Of a stretch of 64,000 nt of DNA, positions 9,272-16,991 are shown piece by piece; position 1 is the first letter of the stretch; each line of letters opens with the position of its first letter. Under the pieces are notes generated by a model that did not search any database, was not told the DNA's origin, and saw only the letters and a list, made by a program, of their open reading frames with translations. The stretch lies in the NCBI RefSeq assembly GCF_018449515.1, contig NZ_JAAVUQ010000019.1:62001-126000 (forward strand). Reading direction: 5' to 3'. Source of the DNA: Caballeronia sp. dw_19 (GTDB lineage Bacteria; Pseudomonadota; Gammaproteobacteria; Burkholderiales; Burkholderiaceae). Made by a program: the position numbers and the translations under genes.

Positions 9272-9667
9272 GGAAACCTCAACTTCGCTGATGGTAATGA
9301 TGATCTTGACGGTTTGTAACGCGTCGGAGCACGATGCGTTCCCACGGCCGTTAAGCCTGCGATCGCGCCACTGCGCGCCGGGACTCATGGAGCATCCGTC
9401 ATCCCGTCGCAGCTTGGCAACCCAAATCGGGCTCATAGGCCGTTCGGATGCCTTTGGCGCGCACTTTCGTCACCAATCGTTAACTTTGTTTTACGTAGTT
9501 CTACGTTTGGGGGCAGTGGGGTTTTCAATCGGCGCGGGAATGGGCACATGTGGGCATGTGAATGGGCGAATGAACGAATGAACGCCACGCCGTCACGAGG
9601 TGACATGCATCGCCGAGCCGTTGCAGCCAGCGACAAAACGGACAAACGGACAAACGCGCCCACAACG
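9272..9667. other. Intergenic stretch upstream of the BrkB gene
   Basis: Nothing beyond a presumed promoter was found. A short run with repeated ATGGGC and GAATGAAC words (about 9538-9585) is low-complexity and has no recognisable function. Confidence 0.5.
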
Positions 9668-10825
9668 TCAGGCACGCATGGCGAACCCGTCGAGATAGGC
9701 GGCGGGATCTTGTCCGTCCCAGATGCGCCCATCGATCAGCATGTCCGCGCGAATCTCGTCCGGCACGCGAACGTCCGCCAAGGCAGCGGCCTCGCGATAC
9801 AGCGCCGTCTGGCTGATCGCCGATGCAATGGCGGCGTCGTCGTGAGCGCCGCTCAATAGACCCCATCGGCGATATTGCGTCAGGAACCACAGGCCATCGG
9901 ACGGTCGTGGATAGTTGACGGCGCCTTTATCGAAGAAGCTAACGGCGAGGGGGCGCTGCTGCCCGGGGAATTGCGCTGCGTCGTACTCGCCGAGCAGCCG
10001 CGGCGCGATCAATTCCTGAGGCACACCTAACAGTTCCGGCGCGGCGAGCCACTTGGATATCTCGGCCCGATGCGCGGGGTCGTCAAGCCACCGGCACGCC
10101 TCGAGCATGGTCTGGACCAGCGCGCGTGCCGTGTTCGGATAAAGCGCGACAAAATCGCGCCGGCTGGCAAGCACCTTTTCCGGGTGGTCCGGCCAGATCT
10201 GGCTCGAAATCGCGACGGTCCTGCCCGCTTGACGCGCCTCGGCAACCGCGTTCCACGGCTCACCGGCACAGAATCCGTCGAGCTGGCCTTCGGCCAACGC
10301 ATCGACCATTTGCGGCGGCGGGATCACGATGCTGCGAATGTCGCGCAGCGGATGCACGCCAAGAGCTGCGAGCCAGTAGTACAACCACATCGCGTGCGTG
10401 CCGGTCGGAAAGGTCTGTGCGAAAACAGGAGGACGGCCGAGCGTCGCAAGCGCCTCCTTCAAATTGCCGCTCCTGCTCAGCGCATCGGCAAGCGGGTTCG
10501 ACAGAGTGATGGCCTGGCCATTGCGGTTCAGCACCATCAACACAGCCATGTCGCCCTGCGGTCCGCCAATACCGAGCTGCACGCCGTACACGAGCCCATA
10601 CAGCGCGTGCGCCGCATCGATCTCGCCGGACAACAGCTTGTCGCGCACAGCCGCCCAGGAAGGCTGCCGGCACAACTCGAGCGTCAGGCCGTGGCTGTGG
10701 CCAAACTCGAGGATCTTGGCAACGGCGAGCGGGGCGGCATCGCTCAGCGCCACGAAACCCAAACGAATGTGGGTCTTCTCGGGTTGCGCGGACGCGCGGT
10801 TCAAAACGGCTTTGGGCGTATTCAT
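9668..10825 (-). CDS. nasS: NasS nitrate sensor, CmpA/NrtA-family substrate-binding protein
   Basis: The 385-residue protein belongs to the CmpA/NrtA nitrate/bicarbonate-binding family (HIRLGFVALSDAAPLAVAK, LLSGEIDAAHALYGLVYGVQ, FCAGEPWNAVAEARQAG). It lacks a signal peptide or lipobox, so it should be cytoplasmic, unlike transporter-linked NrtA. It begins 10 bases after the stop of an ANTAR response-regulator gene, the nasT partner. In known NasS-NasT systems the sensor sequesters the antiterminator until nitrate binds. Neighbouring nitrate and nitrite reductase genes support this role. The order here is nasT then nasS. Confidence 0.92.
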   Translation of the reverse strand: MNTPKAVLNRASAQPEKTHIRLGFVALSDAAPLAVAKILEFGHSHGLTLELCRQPSWAAVRDKLLSGEIDAAHALYGLVYGVQLGIGGPQGDMAVLMVLNRNGQAITLSNPLADALSRSGNLKEALATLGRPPVFAQTFPTGTHAMWLYYWLAALGVHPLRDIRSIVIPPPQMVDALAEGQLDGFCAGEPWNAVAEARQAGRTVAISSQIWPDHPEKVLASRRDFVALYPNTARALVQTMLEACRWLDDPAHRAEISKWLAAPELLGVPQELIAPRLLGEYDAAQFPGQQRPLAVSFFDKGAVNYPRPSDGLWFLTQYRRWGLLSGAHDDAAIASAISQTALYREAAALADVRVPDEIRADMLIDGRIWDGQDPAAYLDGFAMRA

Positions 10826-10834
10826 GTAGTAGGG

Positions 10835-11410
10835 CTACCCTAGTAAATCGACCATCGACACCAACTGGCGCGCAACCTCGGCAAGCTTCAGTCCCTCGTC
10901 CATCGCGCGCTTGCGCAGCATGGCGTAGGCCTCAGGTTCCGACATCTTGCGCCGGTCCATCAACAGGCGCTTGGCCCGGTCGATCAGCTTGCGGTCGGCG
11001 AGTTCATTTTCGGCTTTGGCGAGCCGCTTGCGCAATTGCTCCTCGCGGGCGAAACGCGCCAGCGCGACTTCGAGAATGGGGGCGAGACGCGCGGCCTCCA
11101 GGCCTTCGACAAGGTAAGCGCTCACGCCTGCACCGACCGCGGCGTGAATCAGTTGCTGGTCGCCGTCGTTGCTGAACATCAGGACCGGGCGCGGCGCGGT
11201 CTCGTTCATCACGGCAAGTTGTTCGAGCGTATCGCGTGAAGGCGATTCAGTATCGATGATGACCACATCCGGGCGCTGTTCCTCCACCACCTTGGGCAAT
11301 GCCGCGGGGGTCGCGACCTCGGCCAGCATGTCGTAGCCCAGGCGTGCGAGTGCCTGGCGAAGATCGCCAATGGGTTTGTCGGTGTCGGTGACGAGCAGTA
11401 CGCGAAGCAT
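10835..11410 (-). CDS. nasT: NasT, ANTAR-domain transcription antiterminator
   Basis: 191 residues: a receiver-like domain (MLRVLLVTDTDKPIGDL, acidic residue Asp53 in VVIIDTES), a coiled linker (REEQLRKRLAKAENELADRK) and a C-terminal ANTAR RNA-binding domain (RAKRLLMDRRKMSEPEAY to about residue 185). The lysine that normally completes a receiver site appears replaced (AYLVEG), which fits control by NasS rather than phosphorylation. NasT binds paired hexaloop hairpins and prevents termination upstream of nitrate-assimilation genes; two such leaders are predicted at 12491-12605 and 12947-13061. It probably forms an operon with nasS downstream and perhaps the SUMT gene upstream. Confidence 0.93.
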   Translation of the reverse strand: MLRVLLVTDTDKPIGDLRQALARLGYDMLAEVATPAALPKVVEEQRPDVVIIDTESPSRDTLEQLAVMNETAPRPVLMFSNDGDQQLIHAAVGAGVSAYLVEGLEAARLAPILEVALARFAREEQLRKRLAKAENELADRKLIDRAKRLLMDRRKMSEPEAYAMLRKRAMDEGLKLAEVARQLVSMVDLLG

Positions 11411-11522
11411 GGGTCAGGCGCCGGGATAGCTCATGCATGGAATGCTTGACGCAACGCTCTCTGGCGGACGATCAGCGCGCGCCATAAAGACCGCTTTCGC
11501 CGCTCGATGCCGTTTGCGCCGG

Positions 11523-12335
11523 TCAGGCTGCATGCTGAACCGCTTCAGTGATGTCTTGCCATGCGTTGAAGGCGGCATGCTTGTCCACGGCAAGAGCGCC
11601 GCTTCCGTTGTGAGTCACCCAATCTACCGCTTCGCTGATCGCATTGCCAACGAGGATCACGGCGGGGCTTCCCAGCCCTTCCTTCACGGCGTCGATAGCC
11701 AGGCGGTCCAGCGGTCCAAGCCAGCGCCGCTCGGATGCGGTACCGGCCCATTGAACCACGGCGGCAGGGGTGGATGCCGGTAACGCCGAGAGCAGCGCAT
11801 GGCAGAGGCTTTCGATGCGCGTCATGCCCATGTAGATCGCGAGCGTCGTGCCGGTCGCAGCGAGTGCGGCCCAGTTGGGTTCGCCATGATCCTGCTTGTG
11901 TGCCGTGACGAAGGTCACTCCCTGGCAATGTTCCCGATGCGTCAGCGATATCCCGAGACTCGCGGCCGCTGCAAAGCCCGACGAAATGCCGTTGATGATC
12001 TCTACCGGAATCTGCGCGTGGCGCAGTGCTGTGAGTTCTTCGCCCGCGCGTCCGAACAGCAGCGCGTCGCCGCCCTTCACGCGAACCACGTGCAACCCTT
12101 TGAGGGCATAACGTTGCATCAGCCGTTGAATGAACGCTTGCGGTGTCGACTTGCAGCCACCGCGCTTGCCGACGCGGATCACGCGCGCGCGGGGCGCAAG
12201 CGAGACGATGTCGGGATTGGCGAGATCGTCCAGCAACACGATATCCGCCAGCGCCAATGCTTTGGCGGCTTTGATCGTGAGCAGGTCCAGATCGCCGGGA
12301 CCGGCGCTAAGCAAGGTGACCTTGCCAGTTGTCAT
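11523..12335 (-). CDS. cobA: Uroporphyrinogen-III C-methyltransferase (SUMT)
   Basis: 270 residues with the SUMT motifs: LLSAGPGDLDLLTIKA at the N-terminus, VRVKGGDALLFGRAGEEL near residue 80, and AAASLGISLTHRE near 120. The enzyme adds two methyl groups from SAM to uroporphyrinogen III to give precorrin-2, the precursor of the siroheme used by NirB. A CysG-type dehydrogenase/chelatase domain is absent, so those steps must be supplied elsewhere. The ATG at 12335 is chosen because AAAGGA lies seven bases upstream; the long frame extension into the leader region is non-coding. The first motif has Ser where Gly is usual. Confidence 0.92.
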   Translation of the reverse strand: MTTGKVTLLSAGPGDLDLLTIKAAKALALADIVLLDDLANPDIVSLAPRARVIRVGKRGGCKSTPQAFIQRLMQRYALKGLHVVRVKGGDALLFGRAGEELTALRHAQIPVEIINGISSGFAAAASLGISLTHREHCQGVTFVTAHKQDHGEPNWAALAATGTTLAIYMGMTRIESLCHALLSALPASTPAAVVQWAGTASERRWLGPLDRLAIDAVKEGLGSPAVILVGNAISEAVDWVTHNGSGALAVDKHAAFNAWQDITEAVQHAA

Positions 12336-12490
12336 CGTGATGTCCTTTGGCGGCTCGTGAAAGCTTGAGAAAAGCGCAGCCACCGCCGCGTTGCTTAAAA
12401 GACCGAAGTTCGGAATGAGCCGCATGGGTCGCGCGTCGCGCAGATCAGATGACCTGCATTCGGGCAATGCGACAACACGGCGCCCCAACG

Positions 12491-12533
12491 AAAAACGGCA
12501 TCCGCTCGTGCTCTTGCACGAAGGGACGCCGTT
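12491..12533 (-). terminator. Leader terminator before the SUMT gene
   Basis: Minus strand ACGGCGTCC pairs with GGATGCCGT (one G-U pair) and is followed by TTTT. It lies about 155 bases before the SUMT start, inside the transcribed leader, so it would block expression unless the overlapping hexaloop hairpin is stabilised. Confidence 0.75.
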
Positions 12534-12605
12534 GTCCTGAGTCGCCGATGGTGACCGGCATTCAATCGATAAAACTGTATATCCAAGCGCCCGACATCGT
12601 TGCCG
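12491..12605 (-). promoter_or_regulatory. ANTAR-type antitermination leader upstream of SUMT-nasT-nasS (predicted)
   Basis: On the minus strand, a hairpin CGGC-AACGAT-GTCG (12605-12592) is followed by GGAC-AACGGC-GTCC (12537-12524). Both hexaloops have A at position 1 and G at position 4, the signature bound by ANTAR proteins. The right side of the second hairpin also forms the left arm of an intrinsic terminator (12533-12491), so the two structures exclude each other. The first hairpin contains a G-U pair and is the weaker element. Predicted effector: NasT encoded nearby. Confidence 0.72.
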
Positions 12606-12621
12606 CGCACAGCCAGTGACA

Positions 12622-12637
12622 GGCAATATCCAGGCCA
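12622..12637 (-). promoter_or_regulatory. Sigma-54 promoter for the SUMT-nasT-nasS arm (predicted)
   Basis: Minus strand TGGCCTGGATATTGCC matches TGGCAC-N5-TTGCA with the invariant GG and GC separated by ten bases. A start about 12 bases after the GC falls near 12611, just before the first hexaloop hairpin. Confidence 0.65.
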
Positions 12638-12793
12638 GACGAGTATTGCCCTGGCGCGCCCGGCAACGAACGATGCGGGCAATAACGCGTCCGCCGCACG
12701 AAGCTGCGCTCCTTAAGCGTGCCCGCACGAAGAAGGCCCTCTTTGATCTTGCGTAGCGGACCGGAACGCCCCAAGCAGGGTGCCGTTCCACTC

Positions 12794-12808
12794 GCACGCG
12801 GACAGTGC
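12794..12808. promoter_or_regulatory. NtrC-like enhancer site 1 (GCAC-N7-GTGC)
   Basis: GCACGCGGACAGTGC keeps both half-sites of the NtrC consensus with the standard seven-base spacing. It lies about 110 bases upstream of the narK sigma-54 promoter and 160 from the SUMT one. Confidence 0.62.
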
Positions 12809-12814
12809 TGCGTC

Positions 12815-12829
12815 GCACCGCGAGTGTGC
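12815..12829. promoter_or_regulatory. NtrC-like enhancer site 2 (GCAC-N7-GTGC)
   Basis: GCACCGCGAGTGTGC is a second GCAC-N7-GTGC palindrome, embedded in the longer CGCAC-N7-GTGCG. Its centre is exactly 21 bases from site 1, two helical turns, so two dimers would bind on the same DNA face. Confidence 0.62.
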
Positions 12830-12916
12830 GGCGTTGCATCAAAATGCATCGCCCGTAATCGGCTGACAAACGCGCCGCCGAGCGCAAACGCCCGCCAAAT
12901 ATAGAAACGCCGCGTA

Positions 12917-12932
12917 TGGCATGGCCCTTGCA
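12917..12932 (+). promoter_or_regulatory. Sigma-54 promoter for the narK-nirBD-nasA arm (predicted)
   Basis: TGGCATGGCCCTTGCA fits the -24/-12 consensus TGGCAC-N5-TTGCA at nearly every position, with GG and GC ten bases apart. The predicted start near 12943 is immediately before the first hexaloop hairpin of the leader. Confidence 0.78.
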
Positions 12933-12946
12933 ATGAGAGCGTCCAT

Positions 12947-13061
12947 GGACCAACGGCGGTCCGGTTTCATCGCAAGGCTTCAGCAGCGGCCCGTGACGGG
13001 CTTTTTGGACAATGGCGTCCCCTGAACTCAGTCATCGGCTGGGTTCACGGGACGCCTTTTT
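12947..13061 (+). promoter_or_regulatory. ANTAR-type antitermination leader upstream of narK (predicted)
   Basis: Two hairpins have hexaloops with A1 and G4: GGACC-AACGGC-GGTCC (12947-12962) and GGAC-AATGGC-GTCC (13007-13020). The second shares bases 13014-13020 with the left arm of the terminator that follows, giving the mutually exclusive folds known for nasF-type and other ANTAR leaders. A small GCCCG-TGA-CGGGC hairpin with a T-tract (12989-13006) sits between them. NasT, encoded about 1.5 kb away, is the expected ligand. Confidence 0.82.
13014..13061 (+). terminator. Leader terminator before narK
   Basis: GGCGTCCC (13014-13021) pairs perfectly with GGGACGCC (13049-13056), followed by TTTTTGTTTT. 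It ends 17 bases before the narK start codon, so it can only be a regulatory attenuator. Confidence 0.88.
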
Positions 13062-13077
13062 GTTTTGTGGAAAGACA

Positions 13078-14406
13078 ATGGCAGACAAAGCAACCCGGAT
13101 CGATCTCTTCAGCCTGCGCACCGTGCCCATGCGTGCCTTCCACCTCACGTGGATGGCGTTCTTCGTCTGCTTCTTCGCGTGGTTCGCCTGTGCGCCGCTG
13201 ATGCCGTTGATCAAGCGCGAGTTCGGCCTGTCCATCGATCAGGTCGCCAATATCAACATCGCAGCGGTTGCCGCGACGATTCTGGTAAGGCTCATCATTG
13301 GCCCAATGTGCGACCGCTACGGTCCGCGCAAGGTCTATACGGGGCTGCTGCTCCTCGGTGCATTCCCCGTGTTCGGCGCGGCGCTCTCGGGCGGTTACGA
13401 AAGCTTCCTGCTGTGCCGCCTGGGCATTGGCGCCGTGGGTGCGAGCTTCGTTATTACGCAGTACCACACATCTGTGATGTTCGCGCCGAACGTGGTCGGC
13501 ACGGCCAACGCGACCAGCGCCGGTTGGGGTAATGCCGGGGCCGGCGCGGCGCAAATACTGGTGCCGTTGCTGCTCGCGGGCATGCTCGCGCTCGGCGCCG
13601 CAGATGCATCCGCGTGGCGCCTCGCGCTCGTGGTTCCCGGGCTGGCCATGCCGGTGATGGCCTGGTTCTACTGGCGCTTCACGCAGGACTGCCCGCAAGG
13701 CAACTTCACGCAGTTGCGTGCGCAAGGCATCACCATCGACGGTGGCAAGAAAGGCGGCTGGGCGAGCTTTCGCACGGCCTGCGCGAACTATCGCGTATGG
13801 ATGCTTTTCATCACCTATGCGGCTTGCTTTGGCGTCGAAGTGTTCATCCACAACATTGCCGCTATCTATTACGTCGATCACTTTCATCTCTCGCTGAAAG
13901 CCGCCGGTGCCGCTGCCGGCAGCTTTGGACTGCTCGCCCTGTTCGCCCGTGCGCTCGGCGGCTGGATATCGGACAAGGCCGCTGCACGTCGCGGTCTGGA
14001 AATTCGTTCGACTTTGTTGTTCGCGCTCATAGCGGGCGAAGGTCTTGGGCTGTTATGGTTTTCGCATGCGGATAGCGCGGCGCTCGCCGTGGTCGCCATG
14101 CTGAGCTTCGGCCTGTTCACGCACATGGCATGCGGCGCGACGTATGCGCTTGTGCCGTTCATCGACCGCAAGGCGCTGGGCGGCGTGGCGGGGATTATCG
14201 GTGCGGGCGGCAACGTGGGAGCGGTGGCCGCCGGCTTCCTGATGAAGGGCTTCGGCAGCGTCCAGCAGACCCTCGCCATGCTCGGCGTGCTGGTCACGTT
14301 GTCCGCGCTGTGCGCACTCGCCGTGCGCTTTAGCTCCGAGCACAAGGCACAGGAAGCCGCGCTGCGTGCAGACGCGTTGGGTGTCAATAACAGCATTGCC
14401 AATTGA
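13078..14406 (+). CDS. narK: NarK/NasA-type nitrate/nitrite transporter (MFS)
   Basis: 442 residues with twelve predicted membrane segments and the nitrate/nitrite porter signatures: WMAFFVCFFAWFACAPLMP at the first helix, GPMCDRYGPRKVYTGLLLL at the loop 2-3 motif, and the nitrate-signature region NAGAGAAQILVPLL. It brings nitrate into the cytoplasm for the reductases downstream. The ATG at 13078 is chosen because GGAAAG precedes it and the frame upstream runs through the leader terminator. It is the first gene of narK-nirB-nirD-nasA; nirB begins 13 bases after its stop. Confidence 0.94.
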   Translation: MADKATRIDLFSLRTVPMRAFHLTWMAFFVCFFAWFACAPLMPLIKREFGLSIDQVANINIAAVAATILVRLIIGPMCDRYGPRKVYTGLLLLGAFPVFGAALSGGYESFLLCRLGIGAVGASFVITQYHTSVMFAPNVVGTANATSAGWGNAGAGAAQILVPLLLAGMLALGAADASAWRLALVVPGLAMPVMAWFYWRFTQDCPQGNFTQLRAQGITIDGGKKGGWASFRTACANYRVWMLFITYAACFGVEVFIHNIAAIYYVDHFHLSLKAAGAAAGSFGLLALFARALGGWISDKAAARRGLEIRSTLLFALIAGEGLGLLWFSHADSAALAVVAMLSFGLFTHMACGATYALVPFIDRKALGGVAGIIGAGGNVGAVAAGFLMKGFGSVQQTLAMLGVLVTLSALCALAVRFSSEHKAQEAALRADALGVNNSIAN

Positions 14407-14419
14407 GAGCGTCCGGATC

Positions 14420-16960
14420 ATGAAAATCGTCGTCGTCGGTCATGGCATGGTCGGCCATAAACTCCTTGAATGCCTCGCTGAAAACGCAGCGCACGAGCTT
14501 GATATCACCGTGCTATGCGAAGAGCCGCGGCCGGCTTACGACCGCGTGCATCTGTCGGAGTTCTTCTCGGGCAAGACGGCGCAGGACCTGTCGCTGGTCG
14601 AGCCGGGATTCTTCGAGCGCGCGCGCGTGCGGCTTGAGCTCAATGCGAAGGCGGTGTCGATCGATCGCGCGGCGCGCACCGTGACGGCGTCGACCGGCGA
14701 GGTGCTGGCGTACGACAAGCTGGTGCTCGCTACCGGTTCTTACCCGTTCGTGCCGCCGGTGGCGGGCAATGAGCGTCGTGATTGCTTCGTGTACCGCACC
14801 ATTGAAGATCTCGAAGCCATGAAGGAATGCGGCGCGCGCTCGAAAACGGGCACGGTGGTAGGCGGCGGACTGCTGGGGCTTGAGTGCGCCAAGGCGTTGC
14901 GCGACATGGGCTTGCAGACGCACGTGGTCGAGTTCGCGCCGCGCTTGATGGCCGTGCAGGTTGACGACAGCGGCGCGCGCGTATTGCGCAGCAAGATCGA
15001 AGAGCTGGGGGTGACGGTTCATACGCAGAAGAACACCGTAGCCATAGTCGATGGCGAGAACGGCACGCACCGCATGGAGTTCGCCGACGCAAGCCATCTC
15101 GACACCGACATGATCGTGTTCTCCGCCGGCATCCGCCCGCGCGATGAGATTGCGCGAATCAGCGGCCTTGAAGTCGGTGCGCGCGGCGGCATTGTGATCG
15201 ACGACAACTGCCGCACGAGTGACGCCGATATCTATGCGATCGGCGAATGCGCACTCTGGAACGGACAGATATTCGGGCTGGTCGCGCCGGGTTATGACAT
15301 GGCCCGTGTTGTTGCAAAACAGTTGGCTGGCGAACAGGCTGGTTTCACCGGCGCCGATATGAGCACGAAGCTCAAGCTGATGGGCGTGGACGTGGCGAGT
15401 ATCGGCGACGCGCACGGCAAGACGCCGGGCAGCCGTGCATACCAGTTCAGCGATGAACGCAAGCAGGTCTACAAGAAACTGGTGGTGTCCGAGTGCGGCA
15501 AGTATTTGCTCGGTGGCGTGATGGTCGGCGACGCAGGCGAATACGGCACGCTGTTGCAGATGATGCTGAACCGCATCGAGTTGCCTGATGCACCCGAATT
15601 CCTGATTCTCCCTTCCGCCGATGGCAAGCAAAAGCCTGGTCTTGGTGTCGAGGCGCTGCCTGAAGCTGCGCAGATCTGTTCGTGCAACAACGTGTCGAAA
15701 GGGCAGATATGCGAGGCGGTCTGCGCGGGTGCAACCAGCATTGGTGCGTTGAAGTCCGCGACCAAGGCCGGCAGTTCGTGCGGCGGTTGTGTGGCGCTGG
15801 TCACGCAGGTGATGAAGGCCGAGATGAAAAAGCAAGGGCTCGCAGTTAATAACCACGTATGCGAGCACTTCCCTTACTCGCGTCAGGAGCTTTATCACAT
15901 GGTGCGCGTCGAGCGCATCGAGACGTTTGGCGCGTTGCTCGCGAAGCATGGCCACGGTCTTGGCTGCGATATCTGCAAGCCGGCTGCCGCCGCGATTCTT
16001 GCATCGTGCTGGAACGAGTTCGTGCTGAAGAAAGAGCATGCAAGCCTGCAGGATTCGAACGACTACTATCTCGCGAATATCCAGCGCGACGGCACCTATT
16101 CCGTCGTCCCCCGGATGCCCGGTGGCGAGGTCACGCCGGACGGTTTGATCGCCGTCGGCCAGGTCGCAAAAAAGTATGGCCTGTACACCAAGGTCACGGG
16201 CGGGGCACGTGTTGACCTGTTCGGCGCGCGGGTTGAACAGCTGCCGCTGATCTGGGAAGAACTGATCGCGGCCGGCTTCGAGTCCGGTCATGCGTACGGC
16301 AAGTCGGTGCGGACCGTGAAGTCCTGCGTGGGTTCGACCTGGTGCCGCTATGGCGTGGGCGATTCGGTCGGTCTCGCGATCGACATCGAGAACCGCTACA
16401 AGGGTTTGCGCACGCCCCACAAGATCAAGTTCGGCGTCTCCGGATGCACACGCGAATGTGCGGAGGCACAAGGCAAGGACATCGGCGTGATTGCGACCGA
16501 GAAGGGGTGGAACCTCTATGTATGCGGCAACGGTGGCATGAAACCGCGCCACGCCGAGCTGCTCGCCTCCGATCTCGACCGTGTCACGCTGATCCAGTAC
16601 ATCGACCGCTTCCTGATGTTCTACATCCGTACCGCGGACCGCCTGCAGCGCACGAGCGTCTGGCGCGACAACCTGGAAGGCGGGCTCGAATACCTGATCG
16701 ATGTCGTGGTGCGCGACAAGCTTCAGCTTGCCGCGGAACTCGAAGCGGAGATGCAGTACGTGGTCGACACCTACGAATGCGAGTGGAAAAAGGCAGTCAA
16801 CGATCCGGACACGCGCAAGCGCTTCCGTCATTTCGTGAACAGCGATGAAGCCGATGCGAACGTGAGTTTCGTCGAAGAGCGCGGCCAGATTCGCCCCGCG
16901 ACGCCGGCTGAGCGGCAACTGAAGCGAATCGACATTCCGGTGGTTGTCGAGACCGTTTGA
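14420..16960 (+). CDS. nirB: Assimilatory nitrite reductase NAD(P)H large subunit
   Basis: 846 residues in the standard NirB order: an FAD/NAD(P)H pyridine-nucleotide oxidoreductase module (MKIVVVGHGMVGHKLLE, LATGSYPFVPP), a BFD-like [2Fe-2S] segment with Cys420-x-Cys422 and Cys454-x2-Cys457, and a siroheme/[4Fe-4S] nitrite reductase module with Cys636-x5-Cys642 and Cys676-x3-Cys680. It reduces nitrite to ammonium in the cytoplasm and needs siroheme, whose pathway enzyme SUMT is encoded divergently. Length and cofactor cysteines are complete. The start is at the MKIVVV methionine, since an upstream frame overlaps narK. Confidence 0.97.
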   Translation: MKIVVVGHGMVGHKLLECLAENAAHELDITVLCEEPRPAYDRVHLSEFFSGKTAQDLSLVEPGFFERARVRLELNAKAVSIDRAARTVTASTGEVLAYDKLVLATGSYPFVPPVAGNERRDCFVYRTIEDLEAMKECGARSKTGTVVGGGLLGLECAKALRDMGLQTHVVEFAPRLMAVQVDDSGARVLRSKIEELGVTVHTQKNTVAIVDGENGTHRMEFADASHLDTDMIVFSAGIRPRDEIARISGLEVGARGGIVIDDNCRTSDADIYAIGECALWNGQIFGLVAPGYDMARVVAKQLAGEQAGFTGADMSTKLKLMGVDVASIGDAHGKTPGSRAYQFSDERKQVYKKLVVSECGKYLLGGVMVGDAGEYGTLLQMMLNRIELPDAPEFLILPSADGKQKPGLGVEALPEAAQICSCNNVSKGQICEAVCAGATSIGALKSATKAGSSCGGCVALVTQVMKAEMKKQGLAVNNHVCEHFPYSRQELYHMVRVERIETFGALLAKHGHGLGCDICKPAAAAILASCWNEFVLKKEHASLQDSNDYYLANIQRDGTYSVVPRMPGGEVTPDGLIAVGQVAKKYGLYTKVTGGARVDLFGARVEQLPLIWEELIAAGFESGHAYGKSVRTVKSCVGSTWCRYGVGDSVGLAIDIENRYKGLRTPHKIKFGVSGCTRECAEAQGKDIGVIATEKGWNLYVCGNGGMKPRHAELLASDLDRVTLIQYIDRFLMFYIRTADRLQRTSVWRDNLEGGLEYLIDVVVRDKLQLAAELEAEMQYVVDTYECEWKKAVNDPDTRKRFRHFVNSDEADANVSFVEERGQIRPATPAERQLKRIDIPVVVETV

Positions 16961-16991
16961 AGCGCCCGCGAAACACACTGAGGACATCATC

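Noticed and set aside
9538..9585. Short run of ATGGGC and GAATGAAC words
   Set aside because: Only two or three imperfect units; not enough for a functional repeat.
12989..13006. GCCCG-TGA-CGGGC hairpin with TTTTT as an independent terminator
   Set aside because: The stem is only five base pairs and it lies within the ANTAR leader; noted in that entry rather than called separately.
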